29,365 nt of DNA, from the IMG/VR virus record IMGVR_UViG_3300049445_000621, positions 1-29,365 of that record, one strand, 5' to 3'. Positions 20,754 through 28,350 of this stretch are shown piece after piece. The notes under the pieces were generated by a model. The model had not been told where the DNA came from. It did not search any database and saw only the letters and a program-made list of their open reading frames with translations. This stretch comes from a virus. The stretch's first letter is position 1. Each line of letters begins with the position of its first letter. The position numbers were made by a program, and so were the translations under genes.

Positions 20754-21109
20754 ACACCGGTCGCCAGGTCCTGCTGGGCGCCGTCGGCGAGGAGGAGTTC
20801 GCCCGCCAACTGAAACGGTGGGCGGCCCGCGCGGGGTGGTGCGGCTATCACGTGCGCTACTCCCAGGCGGTGGTGGAGGGCGTGCATACCACCCGTCATG
20901 ACGGCCACGGCGATGCGTTCGGCATTCCGGATTGGATTTTTGCAAAGGCGGGGTATCCGCTCATTCTGCCGGAGTTGAAGGCATCCGCCGGTCGTGTGAG
21001 CAAGGATCAGAAACGGTGGCTGGAGGTGTTGAATCAAGCCACCGGTGTGCTAGCGCCGGTGTGGAGGCCGGACATGGAGTCCGACATCAAGCGCGTGCTG
21101 GGAGTCTGA
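20750..21109 (+). CDS. VRR-NUC family nuclease (119 aa)
   Basis: The VRR-NUC core is clear: P60-D61 in GIPDWIF, then E75-x-K77 in LILPELKA, followed by S84-x-x-Q87 in GRVSKDQKRW. These form the PD-(D/E)XK active site that binds metal and cuts DNA, in many members at branched or flapped structures. The N-terminus has a short helical segment (EEEFARQLKRWAARAGWCG). The gene overlaps the previous stop and ends directly before the replisome-organiser gene. It probably processes DNA ends or branches together with Bet. Confidence 0.85.
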   Translation: MNTGRQVLLGAVGEEEFARQLKRWAARAGWCGYHVRYSQAVVEGVHTTRHDGHGDAFGIPDWIFAKAGYPLILPELKASAGRVSKDQKRWLEVLNQATGVLAPVWRPDMESDIKRVLGV

Positions 21110-21808
21110 ATGGCCTGGATAGAAAGCCATCAGGCGATCGGGCAACACCCGAAGACGATCGCGCTCGCGCACCAGCTCGGGGTGAGCCTGCCGACGGCGG
21201 TCGGACACCTCCACTACCTGTGGTGGTGGGCCCTGGACTATGCACCGGATGGCGAACTGAAGCGGCACAGTCCGTCAATCATCGCGCACGCCTGCCAGTG
21301 GAGGGGTAAGCCCGAGCGTCTTTTACAGGCGCTCGTGGAGGTGGGCTTTCTGGAGGGTGACGAGTCAGGCGCGCGCATCCACGACTGGGAGGAATATGCA
21401 GGCAAGCTGATCGACCGACGGGCGACGAACCGCGAGCGCATGCGAAGTGCACGTGCAGCGCACGGTGCGAATGGTGTGCAACCCACGTCCGGAGAGACCG
21501 TGCATGCACGTGTGGGGCTACCCGGTAGCGACGCACGTGTGGGGCTACCGGACCGGACCATACCGGACCTACCGGACCATACCGGACCGGAGACGTCTCT
21601 CTCCCGGCCTGAAAAGTTAAATCCGGCTGGCCCGGCTCGTCCCGGCCCGGCCCCGGGCGTGCGTGCGCGCGAGAACGGCCCAGACCCCAAACTCCTGGCC
21701 GAGCACCTGAGCCGAATTGAACGCGAACGGGCCAGCCGAGCCAGGCCAGGCCAGCCAGATTTAAGAAATTCTTTCAAGACGGACGAAGACGACGGTGCTG
21801 TCGGCTGA
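21110..21808 (+). CDS. Replisome organiser / replication initiation protein (232 aa)
   Basis: ATG 21110 follows the previous stop directly. The N-terminal part, residues about 1-110, fits the winged-helix domain of phage replisome organisers: AWIESHQAIGQHPKTIALAH, QLGVSLPTAVGHLHYLWWWA, LDYAPDGELKRHS, LLQALVEVGFLEGD. The middle is low-complexity, rich in Pro, Gly and Thr, and encoded by iteron-like DNA repeats (21506-21588). The C-terminal helix (LLAEHLSRIERERASR) may contact the helicase loader. Such proteins bind repeats inside their own gene and load the host helicase there. The absence of a clear downstream helicase-loader ATPase is notable. Confidence 0.72.
   Translation: MAWIESHQAIGQHPKTIALAHQLGVSLPTAVGHLHYLWWWALDYAPDGELKRHSPSIIAHACQWRGKPERLLQALVEVGFLEGDESGARIHDWEEYAGKLIDRRATNRERMRSARAAHGANGVQPTSGETVHARVGLPGSDARVGLPDRTIPDLPDHTGPETSLSRPEKLNPAGPARPGPAPGVRARENGPDPKLLAEHLSRIERERASRARPGQPDLRNSFKTDEDDGAVG
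21506..21588 (+). repeat. Iteron-like repeats inside the replisome organiser gene (possible origin)
   Basis: GCACGTGTGGGGCTACC occurs at 21506-21522 and 21533-21549. TACCGGACC occurs four times at 21546, 21561, 21570 and 21580, with ACCATACCGGACC repeated at 21557 and 21576. A small less GC-rich stretch (GAAAAGTTAAAT) lies at 21611-21622. This arrangement resembles phage origins placed within the initiator gene. Confidence 0.6.
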
Positions 21809-22283
21809 CGATGCCCGCTCTATCGCTGCCGATTGGCGCGCCAGGTTCACCGACGAAGCGGCGTTCGAGTTGTCCTGGACTCGCTACTTCGAGACGGCCA
21901 CCGTGCCCGATAGCGATCGCCTCGAGGCGTGGCTGGCCAGGGACCTCGCCAAGGACGAGGTGCTCCACGCCGGCATCGTCACCGAGCCGATCCTGCCGAC
22001 GCGCAGTCGCTACCTCCAGACCGACTGCGTCCACTGCGCTGGCAATGGCTACGTCCGTGCCGACGTCCCGCTGTCGGACCCACGTTTCGGCAAGGCGCTG
22101 CGCTGCCCGGACTGCAACGGCGGGCACCGCAGCGAGGTCGTCTCCCCGACCGACGGAGCACCGCCACCCCGCACCGGCAACTGGTGCTACAAGTGCGGCC
22201 AGGACGAGCTCGAGCCTGCCGGACCGACCTGCAGCAACCCGGTCTGGCACACTCCGCCAGCGGTACGCGCGGCCGCGGCATGA
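21795..22283 (+). CDS. DnaJ-type zinc-finger replication-region protein (162 aa)
   Basis: GTG 21795 overlaps the previous gene by 14 nt. The N-terminal 75 residues are helical (DARSIAADWRARFTDEAAFE; ELSWTRYFETATV). A DnaJ-like zinc pair follows: C78-x2-C81 and C104-x2-C107 (DCVHCAGNGYVRAD; RCPDCNGG), with a third site C131-x2-C134 and C146 (NWCYKCGQ). In similar phages a protein at this place helps the replisome organiser or loads the helicase, but no ATPase motif is present here. A zinc-dependent adaptor role is a guess. Confidence 0.65.
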   Translation: MLSADDARSIAADWRARFTDEAAFELSWTRYFETATVPDSDRLEAWLARDLAKDEVLHAGIVTEPILPTRSRYLQTDCVHCAGNGYVRADVPLSDPRFGKALRCPDCNGGHRSEVVSPTDGAPPPRTGNWCYKCGQDELEPAGPTCSNPVWHTPPAVRAAAA

Positions 22284-22459
22284 CTGAGTACGCGCGTGTC
22301 GAGCTGCGCGAACTGGCGCGCAAAATGATCTACCTCGAAGCGGCCGCGCAGCTCGCCCTCGAACGTGGCGACACGCTCAAGGCACGGCAGTTGTGGTTTC
22401 GACGGGTCCAGGTCTGCAGCGAGCGGTCTGCAAAACTGCGGGAGTACTGGCGACGATGA
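22280..22459 (+). CDS. Small helical protein (59 aa)
   Basis: ATG 22280 overlaps the previous stop (ATGA) and the stop overlaps the next ATG (ATGA). The longer frame from 21929 is a shadow of the zinc-finger gene. The protein is entirely helical and charged (RVELRELARKMIYLEAAAQL; KARQLWFRRVQVCSERSAKL). No motif is known. The exact overlaps support translation. Confidence 0.62.
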   Translation: MTEYARVELRELARKMIYLEAAAQLALERGDTLKARQLWFRRVQVCSERSAKLREYWRR

Positions 22460-22662
22460 CCATCCCAGACACGTGCGACCGCGCCGGGTGCCAGGCGCCC
22501 ATTGCGACCTGGTGTCCACTTTGCGTGCGCGTGTTCTGCGCCGAACACGACCAGCTCCCGGACGGTCACCTCTGCCTCTCGAGTGTCCGGTTCAACGTCA
22601 GCCGCCAGCTCGAGCCGGACGAAGTCGATCAGGCGCTCGAGCATTTCAGGCCCGTACCGTGA
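22456..22662 (+). CDS. Zinc-binding B-box/AN1-like small protein (68 aa)
   Basis: ATG 22456 overlaps the previous stop. Eight metal ligands are clustered: C7, C12, C20, C23, C28, H31, H38, C40 (CDRAGCQAPIATWCPLC and VFCAEHDQLPDGHLC). This spacing recalls AN1 or B-box zinc fingers, which hold two zinc ions and usually bind proteins. The C-terminus is a short acidic helix (EPDEVDQALEHF). It is the fourth zinc-type small protein in the integration and replication regions. The function is unknown. Confidence 0.65.
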   Translation: MTIPDTCDRAGCQAPIATWCPLCVRVFCAEHDQLPDGHLCLSSVRFNVSRQLEPDEVDQALEHFRPVP

Positions 22663-22766
22663 GCACCGATCCGGGTTCCACTCACTACGTGGGTGACGGG
22701 TGTCAGCCCGCCCACGATCCGCGCATCGACCAGGCGCACATGAGCGAAAGCCCGCCTAGCACTTAG
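22659..22766 (+). CDS. 35-aa hypothetical protein
   Basis: GTG 22659 overlaps the previous stop (GTGA). The product is short, polar and His/Asp/Pro-rich (STDPGSTHYVGDGCQPAHDP), without a membrane segment. Short proteins with HYVGDGC-like strings occur in phages of high-GC hosts, usually without known function. Support rests on the overlap alone. Confidence 0.48.
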   Translation: MSTDPGSTHYVGDGCQPAHDPRIDQAHMSESPPST

Positions 22767-22783
22767 GATGGCCTGATCTAGCA

Positions 22784-23065
22784 GTGAAATTTCAGAAAGG
22801 CCAGAGTGGAAATCCTGCCGGCCGTCCCAAGAGCGAACCCACGATTACCCCGTGGCTTAAACGCCTGCTGCTCGAAAAACACGACGGCAAAACACGAGCC
22901 GAACATGTGGCATCACGGCTCATTCAGATGGCCCAGGACGGCGACGTGAAGGCCATCGCCGTCGTGCTCGAGCGCATCGACGGCAAGGTGCCCGATCAGG
23001 TCGATCTGACCTCCGACGGCCAGGCGTTCAGTTTCACCATTCAGCGCGCCCATGCCGACGATTGA
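22784..23065 (+). CDS. DUF5681-like protein, probable small terminase partner (93 aa)
   Basis: The N-terminus carries the typical FQKGQSGNPAGRPK motif of DUF5681 proteins, many of which lie directly before large terminases. The rest is helical (ITPWLKRLLLEKHDGKTRAE; SRLIQMAQDGDVKAIAVVLE). A GTG at 22784 is used. The gene overlaps the large terminase by 14 nt. It probably recognises the packaging site or serves as a DNA-binding small terminase subunit. It is shorter than classical TerS proteins. Confidence 0.72.
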   Translation: MKFQKGQSGNPAGRPKSEPTITPWLKRLLLEKHDGKTRAEHVASRLIQMAQDGDVKAIAVVLERIDGKVPDQVDLTSDGQAFSFTIQRAHADD

Positions 23066-24404
23066 GCGCACTGCCGCCTACACACGGCCCTGGATGGCCG
23101 ACTATCAGTTGGACGCGGTGTTCGCGCCTGAACGCTACGCCATCGTGGCCGCCAGCACGAAGTCCGGCAAGACCGTGGCCTGCCTGGTGTGGTTGCTCGA
23201 GCAAGCCATGCAAGGCGCACGCGGCCAAAATTTCTGGTGGATCGCTCCGGTGTATTCCCAGGCCGCGGTCGCCTACGAACGCATGAAGTACGGCATTCCC
23301 AGAGGTCTCTACAAGCCGCGTGAGACAGACCTGACGCTCACCCTGGCCAATGGCGCGGTGCTGTGGTTCAAGAGCGCGGAGAAGCCAGACAACCTGTACG
23401 GCGAGGATGTCTACGCCGCGGTGATCGACGAGGCCACACGGTGCCGAGAAGAGGCCTGGTACGCGGTCCGGTCCACGCTCACCGCGACCCGTGGGCCGGT
23501 CCGCATCATCGGCAACGTGAAGGGCCGCCGAAACTGGGCGTACCAGCTCGGCGTCCGCGCCGAGGCGGGGGAACCCGGCATGCACTGGGCCAAGATCACC
23601 GCGTACGACGCGGTGCAGGCCGGTGTGCTTGCCCAGACCGAGATCGACGACGCCAGGAGCAAACTGCCCGAGGCGGTCTTCCGCGAGCTGTACGAGGCGG
23701 AACCGTCCGATGACGAGGGCAATCCGTTCGGCATCAACGCTATCCGCGCGTGCCTCGAGCCGATGCACGCGGAGTGCAAGCCCGCGGTGTGGGGCTGGGA
23801 CCTGGCCCGTGCGAACGACTGGACCTGGGGCATAGCCCTGTGCGACCACGGCAGCGTGTGCCGCTCGGAGCGCTGGAACCAAACCGCGTACCCGAGCCTC
23901 GACCCGGAGTCCGACGCATCCGAATCCACCTCGCATCCGCAATTCTGGGAGGTCACCCTGCGCCGTATCCGCGACCTGGTTGGCCGCGCGCCGGCCGCGG
24001 TCGACTCCACCGGACCTGGGGGGCCGATCGACCAGGCGCTGAACGCGGAGCACCGCAACGTCGAGGGCTATGTGTTCAACCAGCGCTCCAAACAGTTGTT
24101 GATGGAGGGCCTGGCCATCGCGATTCAGGAGCACACGATCGGCTTTCCGGAGGGCATCCTGCAACTGGAGCTCGAGGCGTTCGAGTACGCCTACACACGA
24201 ACTGGAGTCCACTATGCGGCACCGGAGGGAATGCACGACGACGGCGTGTGCGCCCTGGCATTGGCGGTCTACAAGTTCGGCAAGCTCGGGCAAACGCGCA
24301 TGCTCGAGGTGCTGTTTACGCAATCGGCCAACGTGCGGCACCACGGCGCGCTGGTCGGCGGCAAGTTTTCCCAGGGCGGCCCGAGGAATCCACTCGAGCC
24401 GTGA
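23052..24404 (+). CDS. terL: Terminase large subunit (450 aa)
   Basis: This is the ATP-driven packaging motor and nuclease. The ATPase domain has a Walker A variant S35-T41 (STKSGKT), the coupling segment FWWIAPVYSQAAVAYERM, and Walker B D126-E127 (YAAVIDEATR). The C-terminal RNase-H-like nuclease shows the expected acidic residues: VWGWDLARANDWT near residue 245, AVDSTGPGGP near 315, and MHDDGVCALALA near 397. The length and order are complete. It overlaps the DUF5681 gene, and a 41-nt gap precedes the next gene. It gives a firm identification of this region as packaging. Confidence 0.95.
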   Translation: MPTIERTAAYTRPWMADYQLDAVFAPERYAIVAASTKSGKTVACLVWLLEQAMQGARGQNFWWIAPVYSQAAVAYERMKYGIPRGLYKPRETDLTLTLANGAVLWFKSAEKPDNLYGEDVYAAVIDEATRCREEAWYAVRSTLTATRGPVRIIGNVKGRRNWAYQLGVRAEAGEPGMHWAKITAYDAVQAGVLAQTEIDDARSKLPEAVFRELYEAEPSDDEGNPFGINAIRACLEPMHAECKPAVWGWDLARANDWTWGIALCDHGSVCRSERWNQTAYPSLDPESDASESTSHPQFWEVTLRRIRDLVGRAPAAVDSTGPGGPIDQALNAEHRNVEGYVFNQRSKQLLMEGLAIAIQEHTIGFPEGILQLELEAFEYAYTRTGVHYAAPEGMHDDGVCALALAVYKFGKLGQTRMLEVLFTQSANVRHHGALVGGKFSQGGPRNPLEP

Positions 24405-24445
24405 GCCCGGCGTGAAACCTTGACCGTGAAACGTACACTGAGCGT

Positions 24446-24769
24446 ATGCCGACTGCATCTCCACGTGATCTCGCCGGCGAGGCTGCCGTCCTCGCCGCCC
24501 AACTCGAGGAATCTGACAGCGCCACCATCTACACCGAGGTTCCCGGTCTCGACGAGGCCGGCGCCAAGGCCCTGCTCGGTGGTGATCCACCGCTGCACGT
24601 CGAGTTCGACCAGGTCCGCCAGTTGTGGGCCGTACGCCTGGCCACGCCCGAGGAGGTTGCCGAAGCGCAGGCCGCCGCTACCGCCGCCGTGGCGACCCGA
24701 ACGCAGGAGCACGAGGCCACCAGGGGCAGCGCTCAGGAGCACGAGAGCAAAGACACCGCGCGTCACTGA
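24446..24769 (+). CDS. Hypothetical protein between terminase and portal (107 aa)
   Basis: ATG 24446 starts after a 41-nt gap, and the stop overlaps the portal start (TGATG). The first half is Ala/Glu/Asp-rich (GEAAVLAAQLEESDSATIYT; LDEAGAKALLGGDPPLHVEF) and the second half is a charged Ala/Thr/Glu-rich helix. It may be disordered at the C-terminus. No family is known. A TTGACC box at 24420-24425 lacks a convincing -10 partner. Confidence 0.6.
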   Translation: MPTASPRDLAGEAAVLAAQLEESDSATIYTEVPGLDEAGAKALLGGDPPLHVEFDQVRQLWAVRLATPEEVAEAQAAATAAVATRTQEHEATRGSAQEHESKDTARH

Positions 24770-26814
24770 TGCGTGAAGGCGACGTCCCAACCAGCGGCCA
24801 ACTCGCCACCATGTGGTGGAGTAAGTACAACGAGTGGCAGACGTCGCGTCTTCGCGTCCGCGATTGTCGAGACTGGCTGAATAATCGCTGGGACCCCGTC
24901 GTCCCGAAGGACTTCGCCCAGGTCGCTGGGAACCTCGCGATAAAACTGCCGTACGCCATCACCGTGCCCCTGCATGCGGTGCAGATGCTGTCAGGCAAAC
25001 GCCCGCGCTTGCGCCGCGACCCGATGGGCAAGAGCGTCAGTTCCCGCACCAACGCATCGGACCTCGAGGTCTGGGCCAACGCCTGCATCCAGGCCGTCGA
25101 AGAGCAGCACGGGAAATTCTGGCGCCCCTTGATGGACATGCTCTTCAACCAGGGCTGCGGCGCGGTGTTGTGCTTCCCCGCCGCAGCCGGCTGGGAAAAC
25201 ATGCCCTCGTTCGTGGACGACGACGGCGGCGTGTACCCGCAATTCAAGCGCCCGACGATCAAACAGTCCGCCTCTGAGTACGAGGAGTTTCTGCTCGACT
25301 GGCGCGCCAGACAGGTGCCGATGAGCATCCGCGTCATCGGCATCGACCAGTGCCTACCCATGCTCGGACCAGGCCACCGCCTCGACGGATTGCTGGTGCG
25401 CTCGCAGTACGCTCAGGAAGAGCTCGAGGCGCGCGGCTACCGCTGGCGGTTCGGGGACACGGGCCACATCGGACCGGGCTATGACCCCGATTACATGAGC
25501 CAGTCGCGCGGCAGCTATCCGAAGTTCACGCTGTACGAACTGTGGCGCCCGGGTAGCGTGGTCTATTACATCGGCCAGGGCGTGACCGCGCCGGCCACGG
25601 ACGGCAGCAACATCACGCTGGCCCACCGCGTGAATGCGGGCGGCGAGACCAGCCTGGCGGCGGTGGATCTGGCCAAAGACTTCGGCATCACGCGGCTGTG
25701 CGGCACCTGGGTGTGGGGCTGCAATTTTGCCAGTGAAACGGACCCCGACCGCCGCGGCGTCCCGTTCCTGTGGCCCTTTTTGAGCGTCTTCCAGGGCATG
25801 AACAACCTGGCCACCGCGAAGCTGGCCCACGCCTGGCAGCACGCGTTCGGCGGCTGGTTCATCCCCGCTAATGCCGACGTCAGCCCCGACCTGGTGCTCG
25901 AGAATGGCCGCCCGCGCGAGATCGACATCCAGCCCATGAAAGCCCAGTACGTGGCCGGTACCCCGGTGCCTGCGACGCATCCTGGCACGAACAAAGACGT
26001 CGACGAGCTGATGGGCCTGATGCTGGGCAGCGTGCACGAGGAGGCGCCCTCAGCGGCAGCCGGTGGTGGTCCGGGGGCGACGAGCGGCCACGACCGCGCG
26101 CTGATCCGGTCGATGCTGCAGGACGCCTATGACGACGTGCTCAACGGTGGGCTCGAGGCGATGACGTTCGTCGGCAGTATGGCCACCGAGATCGCCGATC
26201 GCATCGTCGAGCACTATGACGTGACGGTGCCGGTGTACTGCAGCGTGCAGCCCAAGGGCATGCGCCAATCCGTGCGTAAAGCCCAAGAACTGACCCGCGA
26301 CATGACGCAAGGGGTGTACGACTTCTACGCCGAATACCCGCCCGAGGAAGGCGAGAATCTACCCTACGCGCAGATGTTGATGCAGTGGTCGCTCGAGGGC
26401 CGCATCCCGCTGCGCCAGGCCCTTGAGAAAGGTCTGGGCGACGAGAGTCCCGACCAGACCATGATCGAAATTCAGACCGAGAAACTGCTGTTCAACACGC
26501 CGCAGGGCCAGCAGTATCTCTTCCAACTCGTCGCCAAGAAACTGGACGACGAAAAGATGGCGCAATTGTTCGCAGCCGTGCAGTCGGGTCAGGCGATGCC
26601 CGACGGCACGCCCACCGCGGCGTTGCCAGGTGGTGGGCTGCCGGGCCAGACCGGCCAACTGCAAGGGACCGCGCCGCCACAGCCGGTAAACTCAGCGGTG
26701 GGCGGGATCATGGCGGGAGCCATTGGCGCTGGGCCGATGCGTCAGGACGTGCTCGCTTCCCAGCAAGCGGGCGCCATAGTCGGACCGGGGGCCGCAGCCC
26801 CTCCGGGTGGATAG
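24769..26814 (+). CDS. Portal protein (681 aa)
   Basis: ATG 24769 overlaps the preceding stop (TGATG); the longer frame from 24625 runs through the previous gene. The portal ring is the DNA entry channel of the head. The N-terminal segment (WWSKYNEWQTSRLRVRDCRD; QVAGNLAIKLPYAITVPLHA), beta-wing (IRVIGIDQCLPMLGPG), central stem helices (GHDRALIRSMLQDAYDDVLN; MATEIADRIVEHYDVTV), and C-terminal helical crown (YPPEEGENLPYAQMLMQWSL; TEKLLFNTPQGQQYLFQLVA) follow the order of P22-like or short-tailed phage portals. It follows the large terminase as expected. The C-terminal Gly/Ala/Pro tail is typically disordered. Confidence 0.8.
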   Translation: MREGDVPTSGQLATMWWSKYNEWQTSRLRVRDCRDWLNNRWDPVVPKDFAQVAGNLAIKLPYAITVPLHAVQMLSGKRPRLRRDPMGKSVSSRTNASDLEVWANACIQAVEEQHGKFWRPLMDMLFNQGCGAVLCFPAAAGWENMPSFVDDDGGVYPQFKRPTIKQSASEYEEFLLDWRARQVPMSIRVIGIDQCLPMLGPGHRLDGLLVRSQYAQEELEARGYRWRFGDTGHIGPGYDPDYMSQSRGSYPKFTLYELWRPGSVVYYIGQGVTAPATDGSNITLAHRVNAGGETSLAAVDLAKDFGITRLCGTWVWGCNFASETDPDRRGVPFLWPFLSVFQGMNNLATAKLAHAWQHAFGGWFIPANADVSPDLVLENGRPREIDIQPMKAQYVAGTPVPATHPGTNKDVDELMGLMLGSVHEEAPSAAAGGGPGATSGHDRALIRSMLQDAYDDVLNGGLEAMTFVGSMATEIADRIVEHYDVTVPVYCSVQPKGMRQSVRKAQELTRDMTQGVYDFYAEYPPEEGENLPYAQMLMQWSLEGRIPLRQALEKGLGDESPDQTMIEIQTEKLLFNTPQGQQYLFQLVAKKLDDEKMAQLFAAVQSGQAMPDGTPTAALPGGGLPGQTGQLQGTAPPQPVNSAVGGIMAGAIGAGPMRQDVLASQQAGAIVGPGAAAPPGG

Positions 26815-26818
26815 GCGC

Positions 26819-27037
26819 ATGGCAGGCAAGATGCCCAATATCGGCAGCAACTCGAGCGGCACGAGCAATCCGAGCCCCAGTCCTGGTCGCATCGCCAGTC
26901 GCGGCGGTCAGTCGCTTGGAGTCCAGGACAATGCCAACGTGGCCAACTTCCCAGAAGACCCCGAGGTCTTCAACGCCTCCCCCGCCACGAAGAAGAGTTA
27001 CTCGTGGAACAAGGGCGAGACGGGCAACGCGACGTAG
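26819..27037 (+). CDS. Small Ser/Asn/Pro-rich protein after portal (72 aa)
   Basis: ATG 26819 is preferred; a GTG at 26807 would add four residues and overlap the portal stop. The protein is low-complexity (NIGSNSSGTSNPSPSPGRIA), ending NKGETGNAT, without hydrophobic core. It may be a virion-associated or disordered linker. A similar class of tiny genes commonly follows portal genes. No function is claimed. Confidence 0.55.
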   Translation: MAGKMPNIGSNSSGTSNPSPSPGRIASRGGQSLGVQDNANVANFPEDPEVFNASPATKKSYSWNKGETGNAT

Positions 27038-27041
27038 GCTG

Positions 27042-27215
27042 ATGCCAGGCAACTGGATTAAAGGAGCGATCAAAAAGCCAGGCGCTCTGCGTGCGCAGCT
27101 CGGCGTCTCGGGCGAGGCGCCCATTCCGGCGAAGAAACTCAACGCTGCGGCGAGCAAGCCCGGCAAACTCGGCGCTCGAGCCAGACTGGCGCAAACGCTC
27201 AAAAAGATGCACTGA
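27042..27215 (+). CDS. Small basic NWIKGAIKKPGAL-type phage protein (57 aa)
   Basis: Starting at ATG 27042, the protein begins MPGNWIKGAIKKPGALRAQL, a start I recall from many phage small basic proteins near portal or head genes. The rest is Lys/Ala/Arg-rich (PAKKLNAAASKPGKLGARAR) and ends QTLKKMH. It may bind DNA inside the head or interact with the portal. The longer frame from 26916 is a shadow. Confidence 0.65.
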   Translation: MPGNWIKGAIKKPGALRAQLGVSGEAPIPAKKLNAAASKPGKLGARARLAQTLKKMH

Positions 27216-27226
27216 CGGAGGACCTG

Positions 27227-27379
27227 ATGGCCAAAGCACCGAAGATGCCCAGGGTGAAGATGCCGCCGATGCCGAAGGGGCCGAAAGCGCCGGCGATGGG
27301 GATGGGTGCAACGCCCAACCTGGGCGCTCGAGCGATGCGCACCCCGAAGGGGTTTTCTCGGGGGAACATCAAGCCATGA
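27227..27379 (+). CDS. Met/Lys/Pro-rich 50-aa protein
   Basis: ATG 27227 is preceded by ACGGAGGACC, a good ribosome-binding site. The product is made of repeating Met-Pro-Lys units (KAPKMPRVKMPPMPKGPKAP) and ends RGNIKP. The stop overlaps the next ATG (ATGA). Such a composition could lie in an ejected or DNA-binding virion peptide, but this is only suggestive. Confidence 0.6.
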   Translation: MAKAPKMPRVKMPPMPKGPKAPAMGMGATPNLGARAMRTPKGFSRGNIKP

Positions 27380-27597
27380 CTCGCGCCAAAGCCGAGAGCG
27401 ACAATCGGAACGGTCAGGGCCCGTCAGCGTATCCCGAACTGGACAAAATGGCGCGCCTCAACGCGCAGTTACTGCCGCCCCAGGTCGGCGTGCTCGAGTG
27501 CGATCGCCACAGTTATCCGTGCGCACCCCAGCGTTTGCACAAGGGCTCGAGCACGCCGACCGGCGGCAACGGCGGCGGTCACCTGCACTCGTACTGA
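27376..27597 (+). CDS. Hypothetical protein (73 aa)
   Basis: ATG 27376 overlaps the previous stop. The N-terminal half is charged and polar (KAESDNRNGQGPSAYPELDK); the second half contains two cysteines (LECDRHSYPCAP) and a Gly/His-rich end. No motif was found. The place between portal-linked small genes suggests a virion-associated role. Confidence 0.58.
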   Translation: MTRAKAESDNRNGQGPSAYPELDKMARLNAQLLPPQVGVLECDRHSYPCAPQRLHKGSSTPTGGNGGGHLHSY

Positions 27598-27600
27598 TCG

Positions 27601-27747
27601 ATGTCCGCTAGCACCCGTCGGCGGCGCGGTCGACTGCACCAGTCTCCCTACGCCTACTTTCTGGTCGTGCTGTCTGGCATCGTCGTCGCCGATGTCGGCT
27701 ACTGCTGCGACGATCATCTCAAGCCACCAGGCGGCTACGTTCGGTGA
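27601..27747 (+). CDS. 48-aa single-TM protein
   Basis: ATG 27601 starts 3 nt after the previous stop, and its TGA overlaps the next GTG (GTGA). A basic N-terminus (STRRRRGRLHQS) precedes one hydrophobic helix (AYFLVVLSGIVVADVGY), then CCDDHLKPP and a short tail. It is a membrane-inserted or virion-embedded small protein. The role is unknown. Confidence 0.55.
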   Translation: MSASTRRRRGRLHQSPYAYFLVVLSGIVVADVGYCCDDHLKPPGGYVR

Positions 27748-28349
27748 GCGGCCGGAGCTCGCAGGATGTGCTGCAGCAGACGGTCAACGGGTTTGCCGCC
27801 CGGGTGAGCGAGTACGCCGATGGCATCGCGGGGCGTCTGGGGCAACCGCTCAGCGGCACCCAGTTGAGCAAGGATGACGCCGTGCAGCGCTGGAATTTCT
27901 CGCCGCTCGGCTCGACGCAAGCGGCCGACGCCGCCTATCACCAGATGGTCGCCCAGGGCACGCCGCCGGGCCAGGCCCTCGACAAGGTGTACCCGATGCG
28001 CAGCATGCTGTACCGCGGCGCCGACACCCAGGACGCGATCAGCAACGCGCGCCAGATCGCGGGCTGGGCAGCCGATGCCACGGGCCAGCCAGCGCCCCAG
28101 GAGCCGAAGAGCTCGACGTTGCCGCTGTTGATGGCGCAGCAGCCGCCAGTACAAGGCGCGCCTTCGCCGATGCCTGGCCCAGGTCCTGGTGGGCTGCCCC
28201 AACCCTCTCCGGGGCCGATGCCAGGGCCTGGGATGGCGATGCCCGCGATGCAGCCACCGGTGGTCCCGACACTCGGCAATCTGCCGCCGATGGGCGGCTC
28301 AAACGTGCCGCTGTCTGTGCCGATGCCGCAACCCGCTGGAGTGACCTGA
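27744..28349 (+). CDS. Hypothetical structural-region protein with Pro/Met-rich tail (201 aa)
   Basis: GTG 27744 overlaps the previous stop. Residues about 1-125 are helical and Gln/Ala-rich (SSQDVLQQTVNGFAARVSEY; DTQDAISNARQIAGWAADAT), while residues 130-201 are a Pro/Met/Gly-rich low-complexity tail (SPMPGPGPGGLPQPSPGPMP). The order helix domain then flexible proline tail is seen in phage internal or ejection-linked proteins, but this is inference from position downstream of the portal. Confidence 0.6.
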   Translation: MSGRSSQDVLQQTVNGFAARVSEYADGIAGRLGQPLSGTQLSKDDAVQRWNFSPLGSTQAADAAYHQMVAQGTPPGQALDKVYPMRSMLYRGADTQDAISNARQIAGWAADATGQPAPQEPKSSTLPLLMAQQPPVQGAPSPMPGPGPGGLPQPSPGPMPGPGMAMPAMQPPVVPTLGNLPPMGGSNVPLSVPMPQPAGVT

Positions 28350-28350
28350 C

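Noticed and set aside
21546-21588. Short regular repeats considered as a CRISPR-like array
   Set aside because: Units are only 9-13 bp, nearly contiguous, and lie within a coding gene; no spacers or cas genes.
24405-24445. TTGACC at 24420-24425 considered as promoter for the portal genes
   Set aside because: No acceptable -10 box at 16-18 bp; the best T/A-rich hexamers are at wrong distances.
23034-24590. Long minus-strand open frame (518 codons) opposite the large terminase
   Set aside because: It mirrors the codon bias of the terminase gene on the other strand, and its translation is Arg/Gly/Ala-rich without any domain. The plus strand carries clear terminase motifs.
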